Shown: in pieces, positions 44,701-51,808 of the stretch
How positions within the stretch are numbered: the stretch's first letter is position 1
Layout: each line of letters begins with the position of its first letter
Source: JAAEPI01 sp964352625
GTDB lineage: Bacteria; Bacteroidota; Bacteroidia; Cytophagales; Cyclobacteriaceae
Length of the DNA stretch: 64,000 nt
Reading direction: 5' to 3'
NCBI GenBank assembly: GCA_964352625.1
Contig: CAYGSD010000009.1
Location: forward strand, 62,001-126,000
Translations under genes and position numbers: made by a program
Notes under the pieces: generated by a model
Seen by the model: only the letters and a program-made list of their open reading frames with translations
The model's database searches: none
Told to the model about the DNA's origin: nothing

Positions 44701-45236
44701 TCAAGTTCCTCCGCAAGTTCTGGAACCTCTTCCACGATGGAGACAGCTTCGCAGTTTCTGATGATGAGCCAACCAAAGAGGAAATGAAAATCCTTCATGG
44801 CTTGATCAAGAAAGTACAGGACGATTGCGAGTCGCTTTCATTGAACACCTCTGTGAGCGCCTTTATGATTGCCACTAATGAGCTAGGCACTTTGAAATGC
44901 AATAAGCGGGCGATCCTTGAACCAATAACCATTTTGTTGGCTCCATTTGCACCTCACATTTCTGAGGAATTGTATCACAAACTTGGCAATGAAACTTCCG
45001 TGGTGGATGCGACCTTCCCGAAATTCGAGGAGAAGTACATGGTTGAGGATTCCTTCGAGTATCCGATCTCCATCAATGGCAAGACTCGCACCAAGCTCTC
45101 CTTCCCTGCTGACGCCAGTAAGGAAGATATCGAAGCTGGAGTGCTAGCGGACGAAATAGTTCAAAAATGGACTGAAGGCAAACCGCTGAAGAAGGTGATT
45201 GTGGTGCCAAAGCGGATTGTGAATGTGGTGGTTTAG
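41772..45236 (+). CDS. leuS: Leucyl-tRNA synthetase carrying an in-frame DUF559 module and an AT-rich expansion
   Basis: 1154 aa, against roughly 920-950 for usual Bacteroidota LeuRS. The HIGH-type motif (GLHVGHPLGY, near residue 49) and KMSKS (EKMSKSKFN, near residue 929) are intact, as is the editing domain (TTRIDTIFGAT, GYGTGAVMAVPAHDERD). Residues about 297-470 are an insert between EFEVD and KLTFQVF at the start of the editing (CP1) domain. It holds a DUF559 endonuclease-like fold (about 335-455: RRQHPIGDFIADF, then E392-I-D394-G-R-Y-H398) between two 75-bp repeats. A second expansion of about 50 residues lies after VYRI (near 805-880). The frame is open throughout, so the product may be a chimaeric but working enzyme. 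Confidence 0.93.
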   Translation: MAEYNFQEIEQKWREDWKDKELYKVPNQSNKPKYYILDMFPYPSGAGLHVGHPLGYIASDIVSRFKRLKGFNVLHPMGYDSFGLPAEQYAIQTGQHPAITTETNINRYREQLDSLGFSYDWSREVRTSDPSFYKWTQWIFKLIYNSWYNQETDKAEHIDSLISVLEKEGNANVKAVCDEDTPVISADNWKGFSKKEQSNFLSKYRLTYLAETSVNWCPALGTVLSNDEVKDGFSERGGHPVVKKKMPQWSMRITAYADRLLKGLDTIDWPEPIKEIQRNWIGKSIGAELEFEVDLTSNGLTLNPSPKERDFSPSPVEKGLGDEEYSWATANPIYAKKLVEFARENRKNPTEQEDKMWQALRNKQLGYKVRRQHPIGDFIADFTFLNEKLVVEIDGRYHDDPEQALYDEARTSFLESEGYEVLAVRNEEVDSDFESVLAAIRKRLEVLTLNSSPKERDFSPSPVEKGSGDEDDKLTFQVFTTRIDTIFGATFAVLAPEHELIEKITAPEQKAEVEAYVNEAVNRSERERMSDVKKVTGVFTGAYAINPFSNERIPIWTADYVLAGYGTGAVMAVPAHDERDHRFAKQFGLKITQVIAGDVDVQEEAFTSKDAEVINSDFLNGLKVKEAIQKAVVFADEKGFGKAKVNFRLRDAIFGRQRYWGEPIPVYYKDGTPHLVKDENLPLNLPEVSEYLPTEDGDPPLGRAKDWNHDDHSYELSTMPGWAGSSWYFFRYMDPKNEDEFCSKEALDYWGEVDFYLGGSEHATGHLLYSRFWTKFLYDLGYVKVEEFAKKLVNQGMIQGRSNFVYRINFVLSFSGNWSDEKLSEIRKKIPPVFVSKGVLDKALNTDHHNKLPELIEIQKEINENLPNGISVNYRIDILSTSKLNVDVSLVRNDILDQKNLTSWSKGVEKAKYILEEDGTYLCGWEIEKMSKSKFNVVNPDDLVQQYGADTLRMYEMFLGPIEQSKPWNTNGIDGVFKFLRKFWNLFHDGDSFAVSDDEPTKEEMKILHGLIKKVQDDCESLSLNTSVSAFMIATNELGTLKCNKRAILEPITILLAPFAPHISEELYHKLGNETSVVDATFPKFEEKYMVEDSFEYPISINGKTRTKLSFPADASKEDIEAGVLADEIVQKWTEGKPLKKVIVVPKRIVNVVV
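42668..42742 (+). repeat. Left 75-bp double-hairpin repeat in leuS
   Basis: Two perfect hairpins in one unit: ccctctcc-AAA-ggagaggg and ccccttctcc-TGT-ggagaagggg. It matches the right copy at 72 of 75 positions. It encodes LTLNPSPKERDFSPSPVEKG in the leuS frame. Confidence 0.93.
42800..43105 (+). mobile_element. DUF559 endonuclease-like segment inside leuS
   Basis: The segment between the repeats encodes a complete DUF559 domain: ARENRKNPTEQEDKMWQALR, then YKVRRQHPIGDFIADFTF, LVVEIDGRYH and ESEGYEVLAVRNEEVDSD. DUF559 belongs to the PD-(D/E)xK-like/Vsr-like nuclease group, and D/E/H residues at its usual positions are kept. It has no start or stop of its own and is translated only as part of LeuRS. 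Whether it moves DNA or simply rides as a domain is unknown. Confidence 0.75.
43109..43183 (+). repeat. Right 75-bp double-hairpin repeat in leuS
   Basis: Second copy, 441 bp (147 codons) after the first in the same orientation and frame, with three base differences. It ends at GDE before KLTFQVF, where normal LeuRS sequence resumes. Confidence 0.93.
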
Positions 45237-45281
45237 TGGTAATTAGATATTGGTAGTTGGATATGCTGGCAGGTTCAACCA

Positions 45282-45929
45282 CTAACTACCAGCCTCCAAA
45301 TACCCCACAAACTCCTCCCTCGGAATTTCCACCGCACCCATGCTCTCTACATGCGATGAGTGCACCTGACAATCAAACAAAATCCTACCCCGCTTTTGGA
45401 TGTCCTGAACCAAAGTGACCAAAGCGATTTTCGAGGTATTACTTTCCAAAGAGAACATCGACTCACCACAGAAAACATGTCCCAGGTCGATTCCATAAAT
45501 CCCTCCAACCAGTTTTTCCTCTCTCCAAACCTCCACAGAAGTTGCTAGCCCAAGCTCGTGTAATCGTATATAGGCGTCCTGCATTTCCTGAGATATCCAG
45601 GTACCATCCTGACCCACTCTAGGAGCTTGCCGACAATTTCCGATCACTCCTCGGAAGTCTGTATTGTACCGAACTTCATATTTATTCTGCTTTAACAAGC
45701 TTTTCAATGTTCCTGATATATGAAGGTTTTCAGGCAATAGGACACTGCGAGGGTTTGGGCTGTACCACATGATGGGTTCGTCCTCATTGAACCACGGGAA
45801 GATTCCAGATCGATAGGCCAGCATTAGCCGCTCAGGGCTCAAATCCCCCCCAATGGCAACCAACCCATCTGGCTCGGCTTGATTGACAGGTGGAAAAGAA
45901 AGTGCTTCGGATAGATGTGGAACAGGCAT
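45282..45929 (-). CDS. aat: Leucyl/phenylalanyl-tRNA--protein transferase, copy 1 (diverged)
   Basis: 215 aa GNAT-like enzyme that adds Leu or Phe to N-terminal Lys/Arg and marks proteins for ClpS/ClpAP. IPPVNQAEPDGLVAIGGDLS-type start, SGIFPWFNEDEPIMWYSPNP, GTWISQEMQDAY and LFDCQVHSSHVESMGAVEI are present. Compared with copy 2 the canonical WWSPDPRFVL is WYSPNPRSVL, and MFS.xSxASK is MFSLESNTSK, so this is the more diverged copy. It lies 32 nt after copy 2 on the same strand. Confidence 0.88.
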   Translation of the reverse strand: MPVPHLSEALSFPPVNQAEPDGLVAIGGDLSPERLMLAYRSGIFPWFNEDEPIMWYSPNPRSVLLPENLHISGTLKSLLKQNKYEVRYNTDFRGVIGNCRQAPRVGQDGTWISQEMQDAYIRLHELGLATSVEVWREEKLVGGIYGIDLGHVFCGESMFSLESNTSKIALVTLVQDIQKRGRILFDCQVHSSHVESMGAVEIPREEFVGYLEAGS

Positions 45930-45961
45930 ATCACAAAGGAAATGAAAAGATCAGGATTTAA

Positions 45962-46597
45962 TTAATCCAAAAAAGCAATAAACTCTTCTCGATCCATCTC
46001 CTCCGCACCAAGACTTTCGAGGTGTTTCGAATGAATCTGACAATCAAGCAGATGGCCTCCTTCTTCTCTAAACTTATGCATAAAAGTGATCAAGCCGACC
46101 TTAGACGCATTGCTGACTTTCGAGAACATGGATTCACCGCTGAACACCTTCCCCACCAGCACACCGTACATCCCTCCTACCAATTCACCATCCTGCCAAA
46201 CTTCTACAGAGTGTGCATGTCCGAGTTTGAAAAGCTCCGTGTAAGCGGCCTGCATATCAGCAGTGATCCAAGTTCCTTCCTGACCTTCCCTAGGACTGGT
46301 TTTACAATTGGATATAACCCCTTCAAAATCTTGGTTGTAGGTGACTTTGAATTTTCTAGAATTGAGTACTCTCCTCATTGATCTTGAAACGTGGACTTTG
46401 TCCACGAACAAAACAAAGCGTGGATCGGGACTCCACCAGATTATTGGCTGATCTTCATTGAACCATGGGAAAATACCAAGACGGTAGGCCAAAATCAATC
46501 GCTGAGGGCTGAGGTCGCCACCAATTGCGACTATTCCATCCTCCGCTCCTTCAACGGGTGGAAAAATGAGATCGCTTGATAATTCGTAGATGGGCAT
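45962..46597 (-). CDS. aat: Leucyl/phenylalanyl-tRNA--protein transferase, copy 2 (canonical)
   Basis: 211 aa with all family motifs: FPPVEGAEDGIVAIGGDLSP, LGIFPWFNEDQPIIWWSPDP, GTWITADMQAAYTELFKLGH and LLDCQIHSKHLESLGAEEM. It keeps the canonical WWSPDPRFVL. It is upstream of copy 1, so both may be on one transcript. No clpS or clpA lies in the window. Two intact aat genes in tandem are unusual. Confidence 0.92.
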   Translation of the reverse strand: MPIYELSSDLIFPPVEGAEDGIVAIGGDLSPQRLILAYRLGIFPWFNEDQPIIWWSPDPRFVLFVDKVHVSRSMRRVLNSRKFKVTYNQDFEGVISNCKTSPREGQEGTWITADMQAAYTELFKLGHAHSVEVWQDGELVGGMYGVLVGKVFSGESMFSKVSNASKVGLITFMHKFREEGGHLLDCQIHSKHLESLGAEEMDREEFIAFLD

Positions 46598-46633
46598 TTC
46601 GGCAAATCTGCATGAAATGATTAATTTGACCTG

Positions 46634-47230
46634 ATGAAAAAAGTTTCTTGGTTCCTGTTCGCTTTCTTATCCTGTGTGGTTGGGATTTATCCAATCCTCT
46701 ATGCACTTACTTCTGAGCGGATTGGGCTTCTTCAAAGCAAATCAGATGTTTTACTCGATCAACAAGGGTGGTGGATTGCTTTTTACATTCACATCTTCTT
46801 TGGAGGCATCACCTTGCTTACCGGGTGGTCACAATTCAGTAAGAAACTCAGAGCCAATAAACTAAGTCTTCACCGAATGCTTGGAAAGATCTATGTTTCG
46901 ACTGTCTTCATAAGTGGATTTGCGGCGCTTTATCTTGCTGTAAATGCAAGTGAAGGATTGTTTGCTCAAATGGGTTTCTTCTTGATGGATTTGACCTGGC
47001 TCACATGCACCTTACTTGCATATATAGCTATTCGGAATAAAAAATTAGATAATCACCGAGCTTGGATGATCAGAAGCTTTGCCGTCTGCTGGGCGGCCGT
47101 GACCCTCAGAGTCTGGCTTCCTCTTTCAGAAATTTCAGGAATTCCTTTCAGCGAATCGTATCCGATTATTGCGTGGATTTCCTGGGTTCCAAACTTGATC
47201 GTAGGGCAATTGATTATTATGAGAAAATAA
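46634..47230 (+). CDS. DUF2306 family membrane protein
   Basis: 198 aa with about five hydrophobic helices. The DUF2306 hallmarks are GGITLLTGWSQFSKKLR, SLHRMLGKIYVSTVF and DNHRAWMIRSFAVCWAAVTLR. The His residues near helix ends suggest a haem or metal site, but this is not established. It is divergent from aat copy 2 and convergent with the next gene by 2 nt. Confidence 0.82.
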   Translation: MKKVSWFLFAFLSCVVGIYPILYALTSERIGLLQSKSDVLLDQQGWWIAFYIHIFFGGITLLTGWSQFSKKLRANKLSLHRMLGKIYVSTVFISGFAALYLAVNASEGLFAQMGFFLMDLTWLTCTLLAYIAIRNKKLDNHRAWMIRSFAVCWAAVTLRVWLPLSEISGIPFSESYPIIAWISWVPNLIVGQLIIMRK

Positions 47231-47232
47231 GG

Positions 47233-48192
47233 TTATCTCGCTAAATCGAAACGAACAGACGCTCGCAACCCGACCACAAACCCCAACCTTGAACTTCCAT
47301 CAGATTTTGAGAGATTTATGAAGGCTGGGTTTTCCACAATTGACTTTCCTTTCGGTGCAGCATTGAAGCCAAAAGATGGCCCAAAAGTGAATCCCAGTTT
47401 ATTGGAAGTTTTCAACCCATAGTTGAGCGAGACGGAGTAATAATCGAAATTATTTCGATTGCTTAACCCAGTGATGTATTGAAATTCAGGGCTAATGCTC
47501 GACTTTTCTGACAGACCAATTTTAGTTCCTACACCGGTTCCTAGAAGAACATATCCGCCACGATTGTCACTGTAGGCTGTGCTTAAAATGAAGTAGATTT
47601 TATCAATCCCGGTACGCAATGAAACCTGAAGCGGGTGCATTTCTGTGAACCCAACATCCAGTGTGAATAAACCACCCTTGCCCTGATACAGCAATCCAAT
47701 GGGCACCCCATTTCCAACAGAATCACTTTTGTTCACCAAGCCAAACTGAAGTCCATCAACCACTTTGGATACATTCAACAATCCAATCTGTGCACCGTCT
47801 ATTCGTTTCGCTCTGTTGATTAAGCCTATCTGCGATCCTTCCACTTCATTGGCAGAATTGATTAGCCCTATTTGTGCGCCATCAGCATCATCCGATGCAG
47901 TATTCATTAGTCCCATTTGGCAGCCTCTCAAGTCCACCACTCCTTGATTCACCAAACCGAGCTGAAACCCATAGAAACTTCCCTGCGAATGGTTGATTAA
48001 CCCCATCTGTACGCTTGAGTGATCACCTCCAACAATATTTACTAATCCGAACAATGGGAATTCTTTGCCATCTGGTAGGTAATTAACTATTCCGGTATAA
48101 AGAACTCGACCTTGGGCCAAAGAAGAAAATGAAAGAATAAAGAAAAGAGTACTTACAGAAATTTGATAAACGAGCTTTGAGAAGTGGTTCAT
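47233..48192 (-). CDS. Surface-repeat outer-membrane protein (LA_2272-like)
   Basis: 319 aa with a signal peptide (TLFFILSFSSLAQG). Residues about 45-160 carry seven copies of a 17-18-residue repeat with the core GxQIGLINxA (GAQIGLINSANEVEGSQ, GSQIGLINRAKRI, GAQIGLLNVSKVV, GLQFGLVNKSDS), as in the LA_2272 surface-repeat family. The C-terminal half looks like an outer-membrane beta-barrel with alternating strands (LGFTFGPSFGFN). The function is unknown. Confidence 0.75.
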   Translation of the reverse strand: MNHFSKLVYQISVSTLFFILSFSSLAQGRVLYTGIVNYLPDGKEFPLFGLVNIVGGDHSSVQMGLINHSQGSFYGFQLGLVNQGVVDLRGCQMGLMNTASDDADGAQIGLINSANEVEGSQIGLINRAKRIDGAQIGLLNVSKVVDGLQFGLVNKSDSVGNGVPIGLLYQGKGGLFTLDVGFTEMHPLQVSLRTGIDKIYFILSTAYSDNRGGYVLLGTGVGTKIGLSEKSSISPEFQYITGLSNRNNFDYYSVSLNYGLKTSNKLGFTFGPSFGFNAAPKGKSIVENPAFINLSKSDGSSRLGFVVGLRASVRFDLAR

Positions 48193-48236
48193 ATTTGAAT
48201 CTTTGAAAGAATGACAGATTCTAAATCAAAGGGTTT

Positions 48237-49223
48237 CTATCCTGCCAAAATAAAGTGGCTTCCTTCCTCCCAATCAAGCTTGGACAGATAGGTTCTTATT
48301 TCCTCTCTCGCTCCCCAGTTGGACACGTAAGAAACAATGAAACGATCGGGTTTGTGGATTTCATCAAAATGAACAACAGGCAAGTCGCCCGATTGCTCCT
48401 TGTCTGAAACGTCAATGTATCCTTTGATCATCACTCCATGATTCTGAAGTTCCTGTGATTTTTGCCTGGCCTGTTTTCCTGCTCCCCAAACCCAAATCTC
48501 CGGATGATGCGAATTATGAATCCTTAGCCAATCAGCCAGATACTGAGATTTGACACTGTTGAATGCCTGCTCTGAATAATTCGAGGATGTGCGCGTGAGC
48601 CTGCTAGGTAGGTCGTTCCATTGTAAAACCGCCTGATCCACTTTCTGCATTTTGACTCCTGCCTTAATGAGTCTCAAAAAGTATTCATAATCCTCAGGAA
48701 ATTCACCTGATGTGTAGCCTCCGTGCTGCTCGAATAGTTCTCGACGAAACATCACTGATGGATTCACGATCGGATATTCAACAAATTGATTGAGATATAT
48801 TTCCTTGGGTTGTCGCACATGATTTACCCAATTCAGGTATTTCTGAAAACCCTCCGTTGGTTGTTTCATTGAATCAATTAACCCAGAAACCAATCCCAGA
48901 TCAGGATTTTCATTTAGAAAACTAACCTGATGTTCTAATCTATCCGGGAAACTCCAATCGTCTGCATCCATTCGAGCTATCAATTTCCCTTTGGATTCTT
49001 CCATGCCTCGATTGGCGGCATGTACTACACCTACTTTCGATTCAATGAGCAATCGAATTCGTGAATCAGCAAAGGAGCGCGCGATTTCATTGGACCGATC
49101 AGAGCTGTCATTGTCCACAAGGATCAACTCAAAGTTGGTGAAAGTCTGATCTAAAATGGATTGGATTGCTTTTGCCAGAGTGGTTTCAGCATTTCGGAAC
49201 GGAAGAACAACCGAGACTGTCAA
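48237..49223 (-). CDS. Family 2 glycosyltransferase with C-terminal Rossmann-like domain
   Basis: 328 aa. GT-A fold at residues 1-220: VVLPFRNAETTLAKAIQSIL, then VDNDSSDRSNEIA and the DxD motif ARMDADDW. Residues about 235-328 resemble a PglD-type N-terminal Rossmann domain: EIWVWGAGKQARQKSQEL, then VMIKGYIDVSD and DRFIVSYVSNWGAREEIR. It adds a sugar to a lipid or protein acceptor, and its donor is unknown. Its ATG overlaps the stop of the upstream lipoprotein gene by 4 nt. Confidence 0.88.
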   Translation of the reverse strand: MTVSVVLPFRNAETTLAKAIQSILDQTFTNFELILVDNDSSDRSNEIARSFADSRIRLLIESKVGVVHAANRGMEESKGKLIARMDADDWSFPDRLEHQVSFLNENPDLGLVSGLIDSMKQPTEGFQKYLNWVNHVRQPKEIYLNQFVEYPIVNPSVMFRRELFEQHGGYTSGEFPEDYEYFLRLIKAGVKMQKVDQAVLQWNDLPSRLTRTSSNYSEQAFNSVKSQYLADWLRIHNSHHPEIWVWGAGKQARQKSQELQNHGVMIKGYIDVSDKEQSGDLPVVHFDEIHKPDRFIVSYVSNWGAREEIRTYLSKLDWEEGSHFILAG

Positions 49224-50107
49224 TTGCCACCGTCATCGTTTTCCTCAGGCGGAAGTGCCTCCTCCTCACTTGGTTCTTCCTCCGGCGGTGTGCCCTCTTT
49301 ATTGGCTCCCTCATCCGGGTACTCTTCCTCCCTACTTCTCTTCTCTTTCTTCGTTTTGTCTTTCTTCTTGAAAAGCCCCTTCAATCCCTTACGCTCAGTT
49401 TGAGTAGAATCTGACGGCTGCTCAGCTTGTGCAGGCTCATCTTTGGGTGCTGCATTTTGCAACAACCAACCGTACTTTCTAAAGTAGTATTCCTGATCTG
49501 GTTGCATGCTGTCAAGAGGGTTGAAACCGTACTTAAACCGCTCCCATTCTTTCTTGGCTTTTTCTTCTTTGGTTTCAGCCTCAGCCAACGAGTCTGCAGG
49601 CTGAGAAACGTTCAGGCTATCCACCTCAGCAACGGCCGCCGTACTATCCAACGCCGCATAAGCCGATGAATCAACCGACATTTCTGTGGGGGTTTCTTCT
49701 TTGGTCACTTCAGGTGGAGTAAGTACGTTCTCCATTGGAGACGTTTTTAGCTGAAAATTGCGAACCAAATTCGGAATCACAGGAGTTCGCTTTGCTATTC
49801 CATACTTTGTCCTCTTCACCTCTCTTGGTGGCACCTTGTACTGAGCCGTATAAGCGAAATAGTCAACACCCGCTCCCTCATCCGCAGATGCTACAGTTAC
49901 GCCAAGCGAATCCGGCGGTGGAATTTTAGCATTTGCAGAAAGGTGAGCCTTGCGCTCATCTTCGTTCAGATACCATAAATAAGAAAAATAAGTGGATCGA
50001 ACTGAGTCGTCGAGAATGTAGGTACTTTGGAAGGTAGGACAGATCACCTTGTCGCGGCAGGACGCAAGAGCGAGCAGAACAATAATGGCATAACACAACC
50101 GCCGCAT
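49220..50107 (-). CDS. Acidic-tailed lipoprotein of unknown function
   Basis: 295 aa with a lipoprotein signal (IVLLALASCRDKVIC, Cys17). A conserved N-part (TYILDDSVRSTYFSYLWYL) precedes a disordered middle and an extremely acidic, Pro/Glu-rich C-terminus. The DNA of the tail gives long open frames on the plus strand, which are artefacts of composition. Conserved in Bacteroidota as far as I recall. The function is unknown. It forms an operon with the glycosyltransferase. Confidence 0.7.
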   Translation of the reverse strand: MRRLCYAIIVLLALASCRDKVICPTFQSTYILDDSVRSTYFSYLWYLNEDERKAHLSANAKIPPPDSLGVTVASADEGAGVDYFAYTAQYKVPPREVKRTKYGIAKRTPVIPNLVRNFQLKTSPMENVLTPPEVTKEETPTEMSVDSSAYAALDSTAAVAEVDSLNVSQPADSLAEAETKEEKAKKEWERFKYGFNPLDSMQPDQEYYFRKYGWLLQNAAPKDEPAQAEQPSDSTQTERKGLKGLFKKKDKTKKEKRSREEEYPDEGANKEGTPPEEEPSEEEALPPEENDDGGN

Positions 50108-50200
50108 AACTGGTAGGCAAAAACTAGGTGATCAGGCCCCTAAATTAGGCCTAATTTCTCAATACTTAAACATTAACGCCTTTTTGGATGATTTCGTGAG

Positions 50201-50887
50201 TTATTGATCTTTTAAAGTTTGACACACCCATTTGTAGCACGTGTCAACCCAATTCTTGTACATAATTCCTGAGGGATGTAGGCCATCCTCCGCGATAAGC
50301 TCAGGTTTCTTGGCGGCCTTTCGAGACCACTTGGTGATGTCGAAAAAAGTCACCTCTTGAGAGGCACATATCTCCTGAGCGATGGCATTGTAAGCATCTA
50401 GCTCCTTTCCAATCTTAGCTGCATCCAGATTCTTGTTTTTTGCAAAAGCCGTAACCCCATAATCCGGGATGGAAACAACAAAAACTCGGTCAGGGTCACC
50501 ATCGGCCAAGGCAATCGCCTGGTCAAGCAATTCCTCAAATTCCTTTCTGTACGTTTCAATCGGGTAGGCTCTATATTGGTTATTTACGCCAATAAGAAGT
50601 GAGACCAAATCAAAACTGCCGTCCAGTCTGACTCGCTGCAAGGCATTTTGAAGTTCATCGGTTGTCCAGCCCGTGGTAGCCACAATTGATGGGTCTTTAA
50701 TAGTAATATCGTCCTTTCGCAACCTTTCCACCAGTTGAACCGGCCAACGGTCAGCCTCAGGCACTGCCTCACCTATGGTATAAGAATCACCAAGTGCCAG
50801 GTATTTTTTGGGTGAATCATTCATGTTTTGTGCAAATCCAAGATGTGAAACAATGGTTGCTAAAGCTACTAGTATTGTGAACCTCAT
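50201..50887 (-). CDS. SGNH/GDSL hydrolase
   Basis: 228 aa with a signal peptide (ATIVSHLGFAQ). Block I GDS in YLALGDSYTIGEAVPEADRW, Gly/Asn of blocks II-III in SLLIGVNNQYRAYP, and the catalytic DxxH in AEDGLHPSGIMY are all present. It probably de-esterifies lipid or acyl/acetyl sugars in the periplasm. Its ATG overlaps the stop of the upstream MmcQ-like gene by 4 nt. Confidence 0.9.
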   Translation of the reverse strand: MRFTILVALATIVSHLGFAQNMNDSPKKYLALGDSYTIGEAVPEADRWPVQLVERLRKDDITIKDPSIVATTGWTTDELQNALQRVRLDGSFDLVSLLIGVNNQYRAYPIETYRKEFEELLDQAIALADGDPDRVFVVSIPDYGVTAFAKNKNLDAAKIGKELDAYNAIAQEICASQEVTFFDITKWSRKAAKKPELIAEDGLHPSGIMYKNWVDTCYKWVCQTLKDQ

Positions 50888-51237
50888 AATTTTTCAAGCT
50901 CTCCCCTTTGTTGTTTAGATAATCCCTGAACGACAAGATCGTAAGAATGGTCGATCCATTCAAGGATAAGTTCGTCAGATATTGAGCCATCCATGATTAC
51001 CGTATTCCAATGCTTCTTATTCATATGATACCCCGGCACTACGCCATCGTATTTTTCTCGAAGTTCCATTGCCCGTTCAGGATCACATTTCAAATTTATA
51101 CTTGCGAACGTTTCCAGACCTGTCAAAGCATACAACTTACCCACTACTTTGAAAACCAAGGTTGTTGGACCAAAAGGAGTCTCCTCAGTGGTCCCCGTTT
51201 TTGAAAGGCAATAGTTTCTGAATTGCTCGATGTTCAT
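50884..51237 (-). CDS. MmcQ/YjbR-family protein
   Basis: 117 aa: EQFRNYCLSKTGTTEETPFG at the N-terminus, then LVFKVVGKLYALTGLE, GVVPGYHMNKKHWNTVIMDG and the C-terminal helix. This CyaY-like fold is often labelled DNA-binding, but the function is not established. It forms an operon with the SGNH hydrolase and probably with the upstream membrane-associated protein (1 nt gap). Confidence 0.88.
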   Translation of the reverse strand: MNIEQFRNYCLSKTGTTEETPFGPTTLVFKVVGKLYALTGLETFASINLKCDPERAMELREKYDGVVPGYHMNKKHWNTVIMDGSISDELILEWIDHSYDLVVQGLSKQQRGELEKL

Positions 51238-51681
51238 TTAGAAAGAAAAAGCTAACCCAATTCCATTACCACTAAAATTAAGTTTCAATTGAGACGTCTC
51301 CCTCTTGGGATCACCATTATATATTCGTACAGCCTCTTCCATTTTCTTCTTGGAAGATGAAGCAATGGGGATGGCTATAGCAATGACTCCAGCACCAGCA
51401 GCAGCCATAGCCCACTCTGGCTCTCCACCACCAAGTGCTGTTCCAATAGGCCAACCAATTAGAAAACCACCAACAAAACCAAAGACTGTTGACGTGCTGT
51501 AGGCTGATTTTCCTTTAGTGGCCAAGTCCATGGCCTCAGAATTCCCTTCGAACTGAGATACCCAATCCTTGGGCATTACAAATTGTCCATCTTTTTTCAG
51601 ACCCTTTTTAGTGTATTCAAGGTTTTGTGAGAATGCAGCAAATGATACTGTCAGGAGAATTAAGTAAGAGATGATCTTCAT
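51238..51681 (-). CDS. Hypothetical exported protein with two glycine-rich helices
   Basis: 147 aa with a signal peptide (SYLILLTVSFAAFSQ). Two glycine/alanine-rich hydrophobic segments (VFGFVGGFLIGWPIGTALGGG and AMAAAGAGVIAIAIPIAS) resemble glycine-zipper membrane proteins. The last residues (LKLNFSGNGIGLAFSF) look like a terminal outer-membrane strand. The family is not recognised. It is divergent from the TonB receptor gene. Confidence 0.65.
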   Translation of the reverse strand: MKIISYLILLTVSFAAFSQNLEYTKKGLKKDGQFVMPKDWVSQFEGNSEAMDLATKGKSAYSTSTVFGFVGGFLIGWPIGTALGGGEPEWAMAAAGAGVIAIAIPIASSSKKKMEEAVRIYNGDPKRETSQLKLNFSGNGIGLAFSF

Positions 51682-51742
51682 GATTTGATTTTGGTTTGAG
51701 ATTCAAATTTAATTCTACTTCCATTTTAGCAAGAAATTAAAT

Positions 51743-51758
51743 TTTAGATTAATCTAAA
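51743..51758. promoter_or_regulatory. Perfect 16-bp palindrome upstream of TonB receptor
   Basis: TTTAGATTAATCTAAA is a perfect palindrome 51 nt before the receptor ATG at 51809. Its TTAG...CTAA arms resemble DtxR/IdeR/MntR-type boxes (TTAGGxTAGxCTAACCTAA). A Bacteroidota -7-like TAAATTTG lies at 51784-51791. It is a candidate metal-dependent operator for a receptor likely to bring in a metal complex. Confidence 0.5.
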
Positions 51759-51808
51759 TTTATGTTTTGTTAATTCTAATTAATAAATTTGTGCCTTCAA
51801 ATATATTA

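Noticed and set aside
49156..49414. Three overlapping plus-strand frames opposite the acidic lipoprotein
   Set aside because: All are antisense readings of a low-complexity Glu/Pro tail and lack motifs.
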